This document shows positions 25,481 to 35,329 of a stretch of 64,000 nt of DNA, in pieces. A model generated the notes under the pieces. It made no database searches and had not been told where the DNA came from. It saw only the letters and a list, made by a program, of their open reading frames with translations. The position numbers and the translations under genes were made by a program. Positions within the stretch are counted from its first letter, which is position 1; each line of letters opens with the position of its first letter. Source of the stretch: Hippophae tibetana (Eukaryota > Streptophyta > Magnoliopsida > Rosales > Elaeagnaceae); contig CM072809.1 in the NCBI GenBank assembly GCA_037013495.1, positions 13,365,001 through 13,429,000 on the forward strand, read 5' to 3'.

Positions 25481-27238
25481 GTGACAAAACGGCAAAATGA
25501 GAACTGCAAAAGAATTTTGAGACTCATGGGTGTCCCTGTGATTGAGGTGACTGAAATTACTTTAATTTGTACTCAGGTATCTATTGCTCATGTTCTAGTG
25601 GAGGGTTTTCGTTTTCACAGGCTCTCTCTGAAGCTGAAGCACAATGTGCTGCACTTTGCAAATCCGCAAAGGCATGTCACAAGTGTGTTCTTCCTGATTC
25701 ATGCTATATTACCTTGTGTATCTAGGCATTCTCCAAGATAAATAATATTAATATTATCCTTTATTCCGGTACCATAAACAATTTTCTTTCTCTGACAATA
25801 GTATCTAAGAATTTCACTTTGTTTCTTGTGCATCCCTTTTGAGGAATATTAGTGCTGTTGAAATGTTTTCAAGACAGTTTGTGATTTCAGTTGACACAAT
25901 TTTGGCGGTTGTTGAATCCATTGTTTTGAACTGTACTGGAATTTATAGAATTTTAACAGCTTGTCCGTAATTATATCCATAGTTTTTGTAGGAAGCATAT
26001 ATCCATAGTAATTAATTTAATTGATGCACAAAATAATATCTCTCTCCTAAAACTTCGCTTTCATGTATATTAATTAGGTTTATGCTGTGGCTTCTGAAGA
26101 TATGGATTCTCTGACATTTGGAGCTCCTAGATTTCTTCGTCATTTGATGAATCCCAGTTCAAGAAAGATCCCAGTGATGGAATTTGATATTGCAAAGGTC
26201 CTAACTAGTAAAACTGTCACAGTTGCTTAACTTGTTGCATTCTTCTGATAATTAGGTTCTTTTAGATCTTGGAGGGGCTAAATCCTATCATGGATCACTT
26301 CATTGACTTGTGCATTCTTTCTCGATGTGATTATAGTGAAAACGTACGAGATATTTGAGATTTTTAAACCCAGTCTGCCTAATCCTGTTTTGCTAGAGAT
26401 AACTATGAAACATATGTATGTAGTGTGCCAAAAATATTAATAGCTTGCTTTCTGCATGAACATCTGCTGCAGGGATTGGGGGACTGACAGCTTTGAAGCT
26501 CATTCGTGAACATGGTTCCATTGAAAAAAAAAAAATACTTGAGAACATAAGCAGAGAGAGGTAATCAACTTTGTTCATAATGATTCAGGTAGACAATTGT
26601 GTGCATAAAACTTTCCGTCTTCATGATTAGAACTCCTTGTTGCATTTTATGCTTAATATATGTCCATAAAATTTTAGAACCGTTTTAAATAAGTATCTAA
26701 AACTATTACAGCTCTCATCATCTCTATAATGAGAGTTAAGAGCATGTAGAGAGTATTTCTGCTCGTGGGTGGCTACTGGCTTGATATGGTAAGTGAAAAT
26801 GGATTCAACAGTGAAAGAGTTACAAAGGTGGGCAGATACTGCATTTTCATATCTTGAGGTCTTTCTAAATTTTTTCAGAGTATCCATCTTTATTTATTAT
26901 GATTTGTTTTTTTTTTCAAGGCAATAGGAAAGATTAAAGCAACCAATAACAAGTCATCACAGGGAAGGTAAGTTCCTAAAATGTTTGAAATGGCTTCATG
27001 GATGTCCTTGTTCCTTACAACTATGATGGCTTATATGTAGAATTTTTCTAAATTTTTAAAAAATATTAATAAGATTGATTGATTGGTTTAATGTCTAATG
27101 TTATATTTATATAGTAAAAAAAAAGAATTAACTGTTAAAATTCTAATTATTCTAAACATTATATATGATTTGTTTTACAGATTGGAATCTTTTGACAAAC
27201 CAGTTCTCAATCCAACCATACCTGTTAAGCAGCAGAAG
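25481..27238 (+). pseudogene. FEN1: FEN1-like flap endonuclease pseudogene, 5'-truncated, introns retained
   Basis: Exon-like blocks match the middle and C-terminal parts of plant flap endonuclease 1, the structure-specific nuclease of replication and repair. They are 25481-25546 (KRILRLMGVPVIE), 25621-25671 (LSEAEAQCAALCKSAK), 26078-26197 ([19 protein letters not shown]), 26266-26350 (FIDLCILSRCDY), 26473-26560 (GIGGLTALKLIREHGSIEK), about 26778-26827 (VSENGFNSERVTK), 26921-26967 (NNKSSQGR) and 27181-27238 (RLESFDKPV). Damage includes no N-terminal exons, a GC in place of the GT donor after 25671, a lost donor after 26350, an A-run frameshift near 26524-26536, LSGCDY changed to LSRCDY, and missing exons between 26560 and 26778. 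Because introns persist, it came by DNA duplication, not retroposition. The copia 3' end is only about 40 bp upstream. Confidence 0.85.
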
Positions 27239-28239
27239 GTGAGGTTCCATTTTGCAATCTGAGTTTCCATTATGCTTTCTCTCATAAAATGTTCTTGGTG
27301 TTTGATAGAGGATGATTTTCTTTCGTCGGACTTTCTCATCAAAATATTCGTTTACTATAAGTTGTATCAGGAATTTGCATATCTGGCTTTCTTCTCAAGA
27401 ATTTTTTTCATTCATCATATGCAGCTCATCATTAGCTAGTTTTGTTATTTAACTTCGTGATATAGCACTTACACCTTGTTTTACTTAATACTGAAGTATT
27501 TTTCTTGTTGCATTCATCCTTGGAATGAAATTGCTAGAATAATATTTTGGCATTAGAATTTGCATTTGGTTCAAGAAACTGATTATATGGACTAAGGTAT
27601 ATCATTGATTCTATCATTGATTCTGTCAGTGGAATTTCCAGTAACCATAAGTATCTTATAATTTGAAAAGGTTTTCCGTAAAATTTTACAAAAAAAATTA
27701 ATTATATGTATATTTTCAGTTTTAAATAAATATTTTACCAATAATAATATATTATGTTTAATTTTTTGTTTACATATTTTGATAAATAATTGTATGTATT
27801 AACAATATTTAGTAGATAGTTAGACAAAAGTGATATAAATAAATTATAAATAAAATAGTTATAGGAATGTATTTTTATTTATATATTTATCAAATATTAA
27901 TTGGTTGGGCACGTAGAATTATAATAATATATCTTATATAAAAATATTACAATTCATTAATGTGTAATGTTATATTTAACTTTAATTTATGATAATAAAA
28001 TATTAATTTTAAATATTATTAAAAAAATATGATAAACTTTAAACTAAAGTTATTAAGGTTTTTCATTTATATACTTTATATTTTTATTTTTTTAATATTA
28101 TATTATTTTATATTTTATTTTATTTAAAAAAATTTAATATAAAATTTTTAATATTTTTTTCAATAGTCTTCAATTCATTTTTATTATTATTATAAAATCA
28201 GTTCATTTTGTTGAAAAAAAAACAAATATAATAAACAAT

Positions 28240-28470
28240 TAAAAAAATATATGTATTTATTAGTCTTTTATTTTGTAACGATATATATTTTTAAATATAT
28301 TTTTAATTTTAAAATCTTAAATCAAATCTTACTATTTATATTTTAATACATTTATTTTTTAACATTTATATATATATATATATGATATTAATATTTATTA
28401 AATTATATTTTTATTTATATTAGATAATTTTTATTATAATTTATAATGAATTAACGTTATGTTTATCTTA
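28240..28470. repeat. Dispersed A+T-rich repeat, copy B1
   Basis: The stretch matches about 35670-35905 in the same orientation. Shared text includes TTTATTAGTCTTTTATTTT, CTTTTAAATATAT-like sequence, CATATATGATATTAATATT-like sequence, and TTTATATTAGATAATTTTTR with TATAA following. It is non-coding and probably a MITE or a decayed element; its borders are not resolved. Confidence 0.5.
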
Positions 28471-28552
28471 TAATATAAGTACTAAAATAAAAATAGTGTA
28501 AAATAACATGTTTAAAAAAATGAATGATATCTTGGTGTCAGATTTTTGTAGC

Positions 28553-28556
<4 letters not shown>

Positions 28557-28584
<28 letters not shown>
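28557..28584. repeat. (CT)14 microsatellite
   Basis: Fourteen perfect CT repeats. CT/GA runs are frequent in plant 5' flanks, but this one is about 1 kb from the next ATG. It is a good length-polymorphism candidate. Confidence 0.9.
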
Positions 28585-28586
<2 letters not shown>

Positions 28587-29647
28587 GATGAAACCCAAAC
28601 CTCTATCCATAATAATTCCATTTTTCTCTGGTCGCTATAGAAGGAACGAGATAGGAGACAGAAAGAGTCAGAATCTTGTAATAAATAGTGCGAAGAGTTA
28701 GTTTGGATTGTTTTTTTTTTCATTTAAATAATAATATTTTAATCAAATATATTAAACAGTAATATTATATTAAAATTTTACTTTTTATTCTTTTATAATT
28801 GGAAAATAAATTTTACCTAATTATATTACTCAACCCCATTTATATATCAAAATCTTACAAATTATATCTCTTATTATGTTAAACTCACACCTTAAGTGTG
28901 TAAGCATCTCCACTAATCTTATTAGCATTAATCTTTATGGTCCTTTTTGTAATAACCAATGGGATAAACAAAATTATTATTCTAATGCACTAATGCATGT
29001 TCACATTAAATTTTTCATCACCATTTTATCCTAATAAATAATTGATAGTAAAATGATTTAAATAGATAAAGCTATTACCCCTTATAAATCTCAATATCGA
29101 TGGATACTAACAGTATAACCAATTTAATGCTAACATATTGAATTAATTATGTTTTAGGTTCATTAAGTAAATTTTTTTACTTAGTTATAATATACTTAAA
29201 ATATACTATTAATCGTATAGAATATATTAAATTTTAAATATTTTTTATCGTGTTATTTATACTTTATATATATAATTATAACTTTAAATATATCAAATAT
29301 TATTTTATTGTTATTTCTAAGTAAGAGACATTAATTACAATTACTCATGAAAGATGCATAATATTAATTATTAACTGGGTAGTCGAAATGCTCGTAAACA
29401 AATAAATGGAAGTCAATTTAGTCAATTTCGATCTAAATTCATTAACTTCCAATAAATAGCCTGTTTGTAATCTTTTATCAAAAATCCGCCTCAGTCACTA
29501 AGTAAGGCTTTGACACTTGAAGGTTTCCCACTTCTTTTGATGTCCCACTGAGGTAGTATTATTTTTCATTTGCTAGTGACTAACGGCTGACGCAGCAGTA
29601 TACAATAATACTTCTAGTAATAGAAAAGCTACCGAAAACGATTGTCT

Positions 29648-31441
29648 ATGTTGTTAATGCCAAATCAACCAGTATTGTACGATGCAGTCCAAACCCCCAA
29701 AACCAAAGCAATCTTGACTCTCTTGCAAGGATGCAACAGCCTCAAAAGGCTTCTAAAGATTCATGCACACGTTATTATCAATGGCCTCCAATATCACCCC
29801 TCCATTTCCTCCAAAATCCTCAACTTTTGTGCTGTCTCAGTTTCTGGTTGCTTATCCTATGCTCAGCTTGTCTTTCATCGTCTCATTCAAAACCCACAAA
29901 CCCAGGAATGGAATTCCATTATCAGAGGCTTTTCTCAGAGCCCATCTCCTCTTATTGCTGTTTTTTACTACAATGATATGGTTTCAACTGATTCTCAGTC
30001 TCGCCCTGATACTTTCACTTTCTCGTTTGTGCTCAAGGCGTGTGAGAAGATCAAGCTGGAGAAAAAGTGTAAAGAGGTTCATGGGTTTGTTATACGATGT
30101 GGGTATGATAGAGATGTTGTCATTTGCACCAATCTGATAAGGTCTTATGCAGGGAATGGGTTGATTGAGATTGCACAGAAGGTGTTTGATGATATGCCCG
30201 AAAGAGACTTGGTTTCTTGGAATTCTATGATTTCTTGTTACTCACAGGGGGGTTTTCACCAGGAGGCATTGAGGACTTATTATCTGATGAGAAATGAGAA
30301 TGTGGGTTTCGATGGGTTCACATTAGTTGGCTTGCTTTCGTCTTGTGCTCACGTGGGTGCACTGAACATGGGAGTTCAAATGCATAGTATAGCTGGTGAA
30401 AAAGGGTTCTTGAGGAATGTTTATGTTGGGAATGCTCTGATTGATATGTATGCTAAATGTGGCAACCTCTATGCTGCTCTTTCTGTTTTTGAAAGGATGC
30501 AGAAACGGGATGTTTTTACATGGAATTCAATGATTGTTGGGTATGGAGTGCATGGTTGCGGTGACAAAGCAATCAACTTCTTTGGGCAGATGTTAATGGC
30601 TGGAGTTCATCCAAATTCCATTACTTTTCTTGGTTTGTTATGTGGATGTAGTCACCAAGGATTGGTTGAAGAGGGTGTCAAGTATTTCCACATGATGAAA
30701 TCCAAGTTCAATGTCAAACCAGGGATTAAACACTATGGTTGTCTGGTGGATCTCCATGGAAGAGCTGGGAAGCTTGAAGAGGCACTTGATGTAATAAGGA
30801 CATCTTCTTTCCATGAAGATCCAGTTCTTTGGAGGACGCTGCTCGGATCTTGCAAGATTCATAAGAATGTGGAAATAGCAGAAATTGCAATGAGAAATCT
30901 GATCCAGCTTGGAGCAACAAATGCCGGTGACTGCATATTGCTTGCTTCTATTTATGTTGGAGTCAACAATGCAGAAGGAGTTGCTAGTTTAAGAAAATTT
31001 ATGAAAACTCAAGCAATTAAGACTACTCCTGGTTGGAGCTGGATTGAAGTTTACAATCAAGTTCATAAGTTTGTTGTGGATGACAAGTCACATCTAGATA
31101 CCAATGAGATCCATCACGAATTGAGGGGAATAATTCATAGGATTGCCCTGCTTGGTTATGTGGAAGAAGAATCTAATATTAACATCATGACTCGATTCAC
31201 CAGTGAGGGGTGTCCAGAAAGTATTTCCTATCACAGTGAGAAGCTGGCTATTGCTTTTGGGATTGCAAGAACTCCAGAAGGAACATGCTTAAGAATTGTA
31301 AAGAACCTAAGAGTTTGTAGAGATTGTCATTCATTTACCAAATTTGTCTCGAGAGCATTTAATAGAGAAATAATTGTAAGGGACCGCGTTCGTTTCCATC
31401 ATTTTAGAGACGGATTATGCTCCTGTAGAGACTATTGGTAA
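29648..31441 (+). CDS. DYW-class pentatricopeptide repeat protein, 597 aa, intronless
   Basis: An organelle RNA-binding protein of the PLS-DYW class, most of which direct or catalyse C-to-U editing of organelle transcripts. The ATG at 29648 is the first after an in-frame stop at 29621; a second ATG three codons later is possible. PPR units run over about residues 80-430 (DLVSWNSMISCYSQGGFHQE, NVYVGNALIDMYAKCGNL, DVFTWNSMIVGYGVHG). E and E+ regions follow (GWSWIEVYNQVHKFVVDD). The DYW deaminase domain keeps the zinc and active-site pattern HSEK (His529, Glu531) and CRDC (Cys557, Cys560), and ends CSCRDYW. The sequence resembles Arabidopsis At3g56550 closely, from memory of that protein. The N-terminus is not a clear targeting peptide. 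The editing site is unknown. Confidence 0.93.
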   Translation: MLLMPNQPVLYDAVQTPKTKAILTLLQGCNSLKRLLKIHAHVIINGLQYHPSISSKILNFCAVSVSGCLSYAQLVFHRLIQNPQTQEWNSIIRGFSQSPSPLIAVFYYNDMVSTDSQSRPDTFTFSFVLKACEKIKLEKKCKEVHGFVIRCGYDRDVVICTNLIRSYAGNGLIEIAQKVFDDMPERDLVSWNSMISCYSQGGFHQEALRTYYLMRNENVGFDGFTLVGLLSSCAHVGALNMGVQMHSIAGEKGFLRNVYVGNALIDMYAKCGNLYAALSVFERMQKRDVFTWNSMIVGYGVHGCGDKAINFFGQMLMAGVHPNSITFLGLLCGCSHQGLVEEGVKYFHMMKSKFNVKPGIKHYGCLVDLHGRAGKLEEALDVIRTSSFHEDPVLWRTLLGSCKIHKNVEIAEIAMRNLIQLGATNAGDCILLASIYVGVNNAEGVASLRKFMKTQAIKTTPGWSWIEVYNQVHKFVVDDKSHLDTNEIHHELRGIIHRIALLGYVEEESNINIMTRFTSEGCPESISYHSEKLAIAFGIARTPEGTCLRIVKNLRVCRDCHSFTKFVSRAFNREIIVRDRVRFHHFRDGLCSCRDYW

Positions 31442-32290
31442 CACTTAATGGTTTGAAGTAGTTTTCAAGTAATGTTAGTCATGTCCTGTGCCAATTACAT
31501 ATTGCTGGTTTCGTTAATAGACACATCTTTTCCATTTTTTTTTTCTGTTTCTATTGAAATTCTATGGATTTCGGATAACATGCATATGATTGATCTGCCT
31601 TATAATGATTGAAATTTCTTTTTAAGGGATCGCAACTTCTTGGATTACCGTTTATTTATTTATTTTAAATTTCTTGATCATGGCCTCATGGCGGGTCATG
31701 ACTCATGTGAGCCCATTCTTTAATCATTTGACCTATGTTTCATTTTTGACCACTAAAAGACATGTTTTAATGTTATAAAAAATATATGTGAATTGTATTG
31801 TTTAACATATTAAAAACATATGTTTTATACATTATAAAAAAATTATGTGCATGTTGTGAATGGCTCTATGGACTACGGGTGTGTAACCAATCTTATATGT
31901 GAAATCTATAATGAAAGAACTTAATAATTAATATGCAATCTAATTGATACGATAGTGTAATTATATTAATTACTATATGATGTGTGATATATTTAGAAAC
32001 GAATGTAAGTTAGTTTAGATTTAATTGATTAATGATTATATTTCAAAAAATTAAAGAATTAAAGATTCTTAAATCGTTTTCTCATATATTTTCAGTTATT
32101 GAGTCTTATGGTTTAAAATTAGTTATCATTTATTTTTTTAATTTTCTATTGTTCAAATAATATTCTTAATAATTACTTAGTTATAAGTTATATAACTCCA
32201 TGTGGTATCGATATCTATATTTAGATATATTGTATTACTTACACTATCTGTATACTTGCGAATTACATTGCATTGATCAATATTACTAGA
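31442..32290. other. 3' flank of the PPR gene
   Basis: No exon or element is recognised. The first few hundred bases should hold the PPR 3' UTR. The remainder is A+T-rich. Confidence 0.45.
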
Positions 32291-32980
32291 TATATACCCC
32301 AACTTTAGGAATTAACGAGAAGGAGCTTGAATTTAAGAGGCTATGAAGAAGTTTGGACTAACCTAAGAAAAGATGGCTATAAGAAGCAAGTTGGAAATAA
32401 CAAATTGCATAACTTGTGAAATGCTAAAATATAATATTGAGCCATTTTGTTGTTAAGGAAGGGGAACATTGTCAACAATGCATACTTTGTCAGTACCTAT
32501 GAGACCGAAGCACTTATCCCTCAATTTCAAGGGATATTCGAGGAGAAAGATAAGATGTTAAAAGAGAATGAAAAGGTTCTCGGGGTACAAGAAACTAAAA
32601 TCATCGATTTGAGTAACGATATGGTAGATCTTATCCAAAATTTTAAGGTTGTATAAGCTTTTGCTTTTAAAAAGGATAACTTGGCCAAGGAAGTCAAAGT
32701 GCATACCTGATTAGCGGAAGAACGGGTCAGTTTTTTTTAGGAATGGGCGAGACAGGCCGAGGAACAAAATGCTTCTTTGAACAAGTTGGTGACTAAGCTT
32801 AGGAAAAGTTTCTATGGTTATCGTAACGGGGTATCTTTTGTGATGACCAACATTAGCGCCCAAGCTATGAAGTCCAAAACTCTCTCCACGTTCACGAGAT
32901 ACATACATGATCTATTGTGCTTGAGGTTGAAAATTCTGATCGAATCTATATCAACATCGTAAAATTAGGTGCCCTTGATT
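32291..32980 (+). pseudogene. Unrecognised broken coding-like stretch, charged and helical
   Basis: This segment is less A+T-rich than its surroundings and reads, with stops between pieces, as a charged helical protein on the plus strand. One piece (32447-32656) contains FEEKDKMLKENEKVLGVQE, which looks like a coiled coil. The other, around 32750-32960, contains EEQNASLNKLVTKLRKSF. Stops fall near 32655, 32709 and 32739. I do not recognise the family. Such helical, broken frames next to retroelements are often decayed element proteins, but that is an inference. Confidence 0.35.
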
Positions 32981-32984
32981 TCCA

Positions 32985-34190
32985 CAAATCTATTTTCATT
33001 GAAAGGAAACCTTCTTATACCATTACCTTGACCTATACCTCTTGGATTAAAATTTGTAAATGGAAAATTTTGATTAGACCTGGCATAGATCCAAAATTGA
33101 TCATAAAGTTTGGATTTTGAGTCACTGTGTTAAAGTCTGGACGTTTGGCTGAAGGAGATGATTGAACCACATTCATAGCAGTTTTGTTGTGTTGAGCAAC
33201 ATTTACAGAAGGGAGCACTAAATCACTTACTAAGTTCCTTGAAGACAACCAATTCTCATGTCCAAGCAACGAAGTTGTTGCATCTGAAACAATAACAACT
33301 TCATTTTGCATCCTTACTGAGATTTTTGATACAACGGACTCAAAATCCCTGTCTAAACCTGCGATGAGATACAGTCGGTTGTCCTCCTTAGTTAAGGCAT
33401 AACAACAAATTCTAGTTGATCTGCTAGGTCCCTCAGTTTCAACACAAAATCATTCACACTTAGACTACCTTTGCTAATCTTTAATAGTTCTTGTCTAATA
33501 AATTGAATAATCTTTGCCTTCGAATTTGATGAAAAGTATCTTTCAAAATCTTTCCAAACTTTTCTAACTATTTTAAAACCAGAACAATTTAAGAATATCT
33601 TGGCTAATACAGTTCATCAACCAACTCCTAATCATTCGATCTTGTTTGCCCCAGGACCTATAATAGGTATTTAGATCTCCATTTTGCAAGATTCTTAAAG
33701 GTTCATCATCGGTAAGAAAATGTTTTAAATCAAAGATGTATAAACTTTTCATGATTTGATGTTTCCAAACAATATAATTTGTTCTAACTAATTTCATTGT
33801 TACAACTTAATTTTGAAAACTAACGATGTTATGATCACCTACAGCCATGGAAAACTGATCAACTGGTCGAGGAACACTCACAAGTACTATATTAGGATCT
33901 TCAGCCATTGTATAGAAGCTACTTGCTTCAAGTTCTGATACCGTAAAGAAAACCAAGAATTGTTACACAATGTGTAGCTCAAGAACTGCAAGAATAAATA
34001 AGATGAAGAATAATAAAGAAAACGCAGAAGAAGCCATGAGAGAGAGAGAGAGTTTGAGCAATGTATATGAGATTTTCATTCAATCAATAAATTTTTAACT
34101 ACAACATATTGATTTATACCCAATTCCAACCAATCTATGAACTATACGTATGTAACTACACTAACAAACTGCTAAAATCCCACTAACAAC
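32985..34190 (-). mobile_element. Ty1/copia fragment: LTR part, leader and gag, minus strand
   Basis: Read on the minus strand, this has an LTR-like segment (about 34190-33961) beginning TGTTAGTGGG and ending GTGTAACA. A primer-binding-like GGTATCAGAAC follows at 33942-33932. A gag frame starts at the ATG at 33908 (MAEDPNIVLVSV), then a stop near 33808, then KLVRTNYIVWKHQIMKSLYI (33797 down) and a tail with PRGIGQG-type Gly/Arg text ending about 32985. No protease, integrase or reverse transcriptase follows, so the element is truncated. The 18-bp gap between LTR end and primer site is larger than normal, so the LTR boundary is uncertain. Confidence 0.72.
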
Positions 34191-34440
34191 CTACAATACT
34201 AGCTGTAATAACCTTTCACAATACTTAATTAACACGAATGTGCTCAAGCCAAAATCTAGCTAGCAAGGCTAATTAACTTAATACCCAACTCCTTACATAA
34301 GTAACCACCTTCTTCTGTTAGCCTTTACATATATCAGTATCGCATGTGACATCACATACAATCTTCCTTTTAATATCATGGATACATGCGTGCTTTTCAT
34401 AGTTGGTAGAGTGCTTTAACTCATTAACAACATTATCACA

Positions 34441-34552
34441 TATTGAGTTCCCACGTCGATTAGGGAAGCTAGCAGAGTGTTGGTTATAAGGTCCTGGTAA
34501 CTCTTCTTCTTTGAGAGTTGTTTTGGAGAGAGTTAAGTCATAGTTTTCTACG
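34441..34552 (+). repeat. TRIM LTR copy 1
   Basis: 112-bp LTR beginning TATTGAGTTCCCACGTCG and ending TTTTCTACG. The following primer site is decayed (TGATATTAAAACAG). It is paired with copy 2 through a 125-bp internal domain. Confidence 0.78.
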
Positions 34553-34677
34553 TGATATTAAAACAGGTCCCTGGGTTCAACTGTTGGTCCCCTCACGGTT
34601 CAATCAGTCTTTGCAGTGTTTCTACCCAATGTGAACAATCGATCTTTGCAATGTCCTCGTCCGATGTGAAGGGGAGG

Positions 34678-34790
34678 TGTTGAGTGTCCTATATCGATCA
34701 GGGAAGCCAGTTAAGTACTGGTTATAAGGTTATGACAATCCTTCCTCTTTAAGAGCTCTTTTGGAGGGAGTTAGCTCATGTCTTTCTACA
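34678..34790 (+). repeat. TRIM LTR copy 2
   Basis: 113-bp LTR beginning TGTTGAGTG and ending CTTTCTACA, preceded by the purine tract AAGGGGAGG. It is shared between two internal domains, as expected from LTR-LTR recombination or nested growth. Confidence 0.8.
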
Positions 34791-34804
34791 TGGTATCAGA
34801 GCAG
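34791..34804 (+). promoter_or_regulatory. Primer-binding site of the TRIM (initiator tRNA-Met)
   Basis: TGGTATCAGAGCAG directly follows LTR copy 2. It matches the typical plant initiator-Met tRNA complement and is the best-preserved primer site in the window. Confidence 0.8.
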
Positions 34805-34889
34805 ATTCCTAGGGTCAACTAATGAGTCCCCTCTCGGTCCCTTCACAGTCAATTGGTCTTTGCGGTGTCCACATCCGATGTGAGGGGGG

Positions 34890-34999
34890 TGTTGAGTCCC
34901 ACGTCGATCAGGAAAGTCATCAGAGTGTTGGTTATAAGGTCCTGACAACTCTTCCTCTTTGAGAGCTTTTTGGAGAGAGTTAGATCATGAATTTCTACA
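34890..34999 (+). repeat. TRIM LTR copy 3
   Basis: 110-bp LTR beginning TGTTGAGTCCCACGTCGA and ending TTTCTACA, preceded by GAGGGGGG. Just beyond it, TAATAATCAGCA could be either a decayed primer site or the edge of the inverted copies. Confidence 0.78.
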
Positions 35000-35329
35000 T
35001 AATAATCAGCACTTTACTGACATCCCTGGTCGATGTGGGACTTAACACCTCACTTTACATCGAACGGGAACACTGCAAGACCGATTGAGGGATAAGTGGT
35101 CGAGAGGGGAATCATCAATTGACCCCAAGGACTTGCTCTGATACTAAGTTAAAAGCTAAGCAACCAAAGCTTTTCCTAAAAATACACTTATCAAAAAAGA
35201 GGTAAACTCAGACTAATAACCAACACTTTGCTGGCATCCCTGATAGATGTGGAACTCAACACCCCACCTCACATCGGACGAGAACACCGCAAGACCGATT
35301 GAGGGACAGGTGGGCGAGAGGGGACTCAC
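35000..35329 (-). repeat. TRIM copies in inverted orientation, divergent subfamily
   Basis: On the minus strand an internal-domain end (35329-35262) precedes a full LTR (35261-35146, TGTTGAGTTCCACATC start, TTTTAACT end). A primer site reads TAGTATCAGAGCAAG near 35145-35131. An internal domain (to 35048) and the first ~45 bp of another LTR (35047-35003) follow. The LTR body between the conserved start and end differs from the direct copies, so this is another subfamily. Confidence 0.7.

Larger units (their letters stand above)
27239..29647. other. A+T-rich spacer before the PPR gene
   Basis: No exon is supported. The left part follows the last FEN1-like block; I looked for a terminal FEN1 exon and saw none. 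It contains dispersed repeat copy B1 (about 28240-28470) and a CT microsatellite. The last few hundred bases should include the PPR gene's promoter. The A+T content makes any TATA choice arbitrary. Confidence 0.45.
34441..35329. mobile_element. TRIM-like retroelement cluster with repeated ~112-bp LTRs
   Basis: Three direct LTR copies (34441-34552, 34678-34790, 34890-34999) alternate with two short internal domains. Each LTR begins TGTTGAG or TATTGAG, carries a CCCACGTCGAT or related block and GTTATAAGGT, and ends TTTCTACA or a variant. The second internal domain begins with TGGTATCAGAGCAG, a good initiator-Met tRNA primer-binding site (34791-34804). Each internal domain ends in a purine run before the next LTR (for example GAGGGGGG). 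Two further related copies follow in opposite orientation (35000-35329), with primer site TAGTATCAGAGCAAG on the minus strand. There is no coding capacity. Small size, tRNA site and lack of genes fit terminal-repeat retrotransposons in miniature. Confidence 0.82.

Noticed and set aside
25379-25741. 120-codon plus-strand open frame as a separate gene
   Set aside because: It joins the end of the copia LTR, a FEN1 exon block and an intron by chance.
29642-29647. PPR protein start at 29642
   Set aside because: The codon there is TTG; the first ATG in frame is at 29648.
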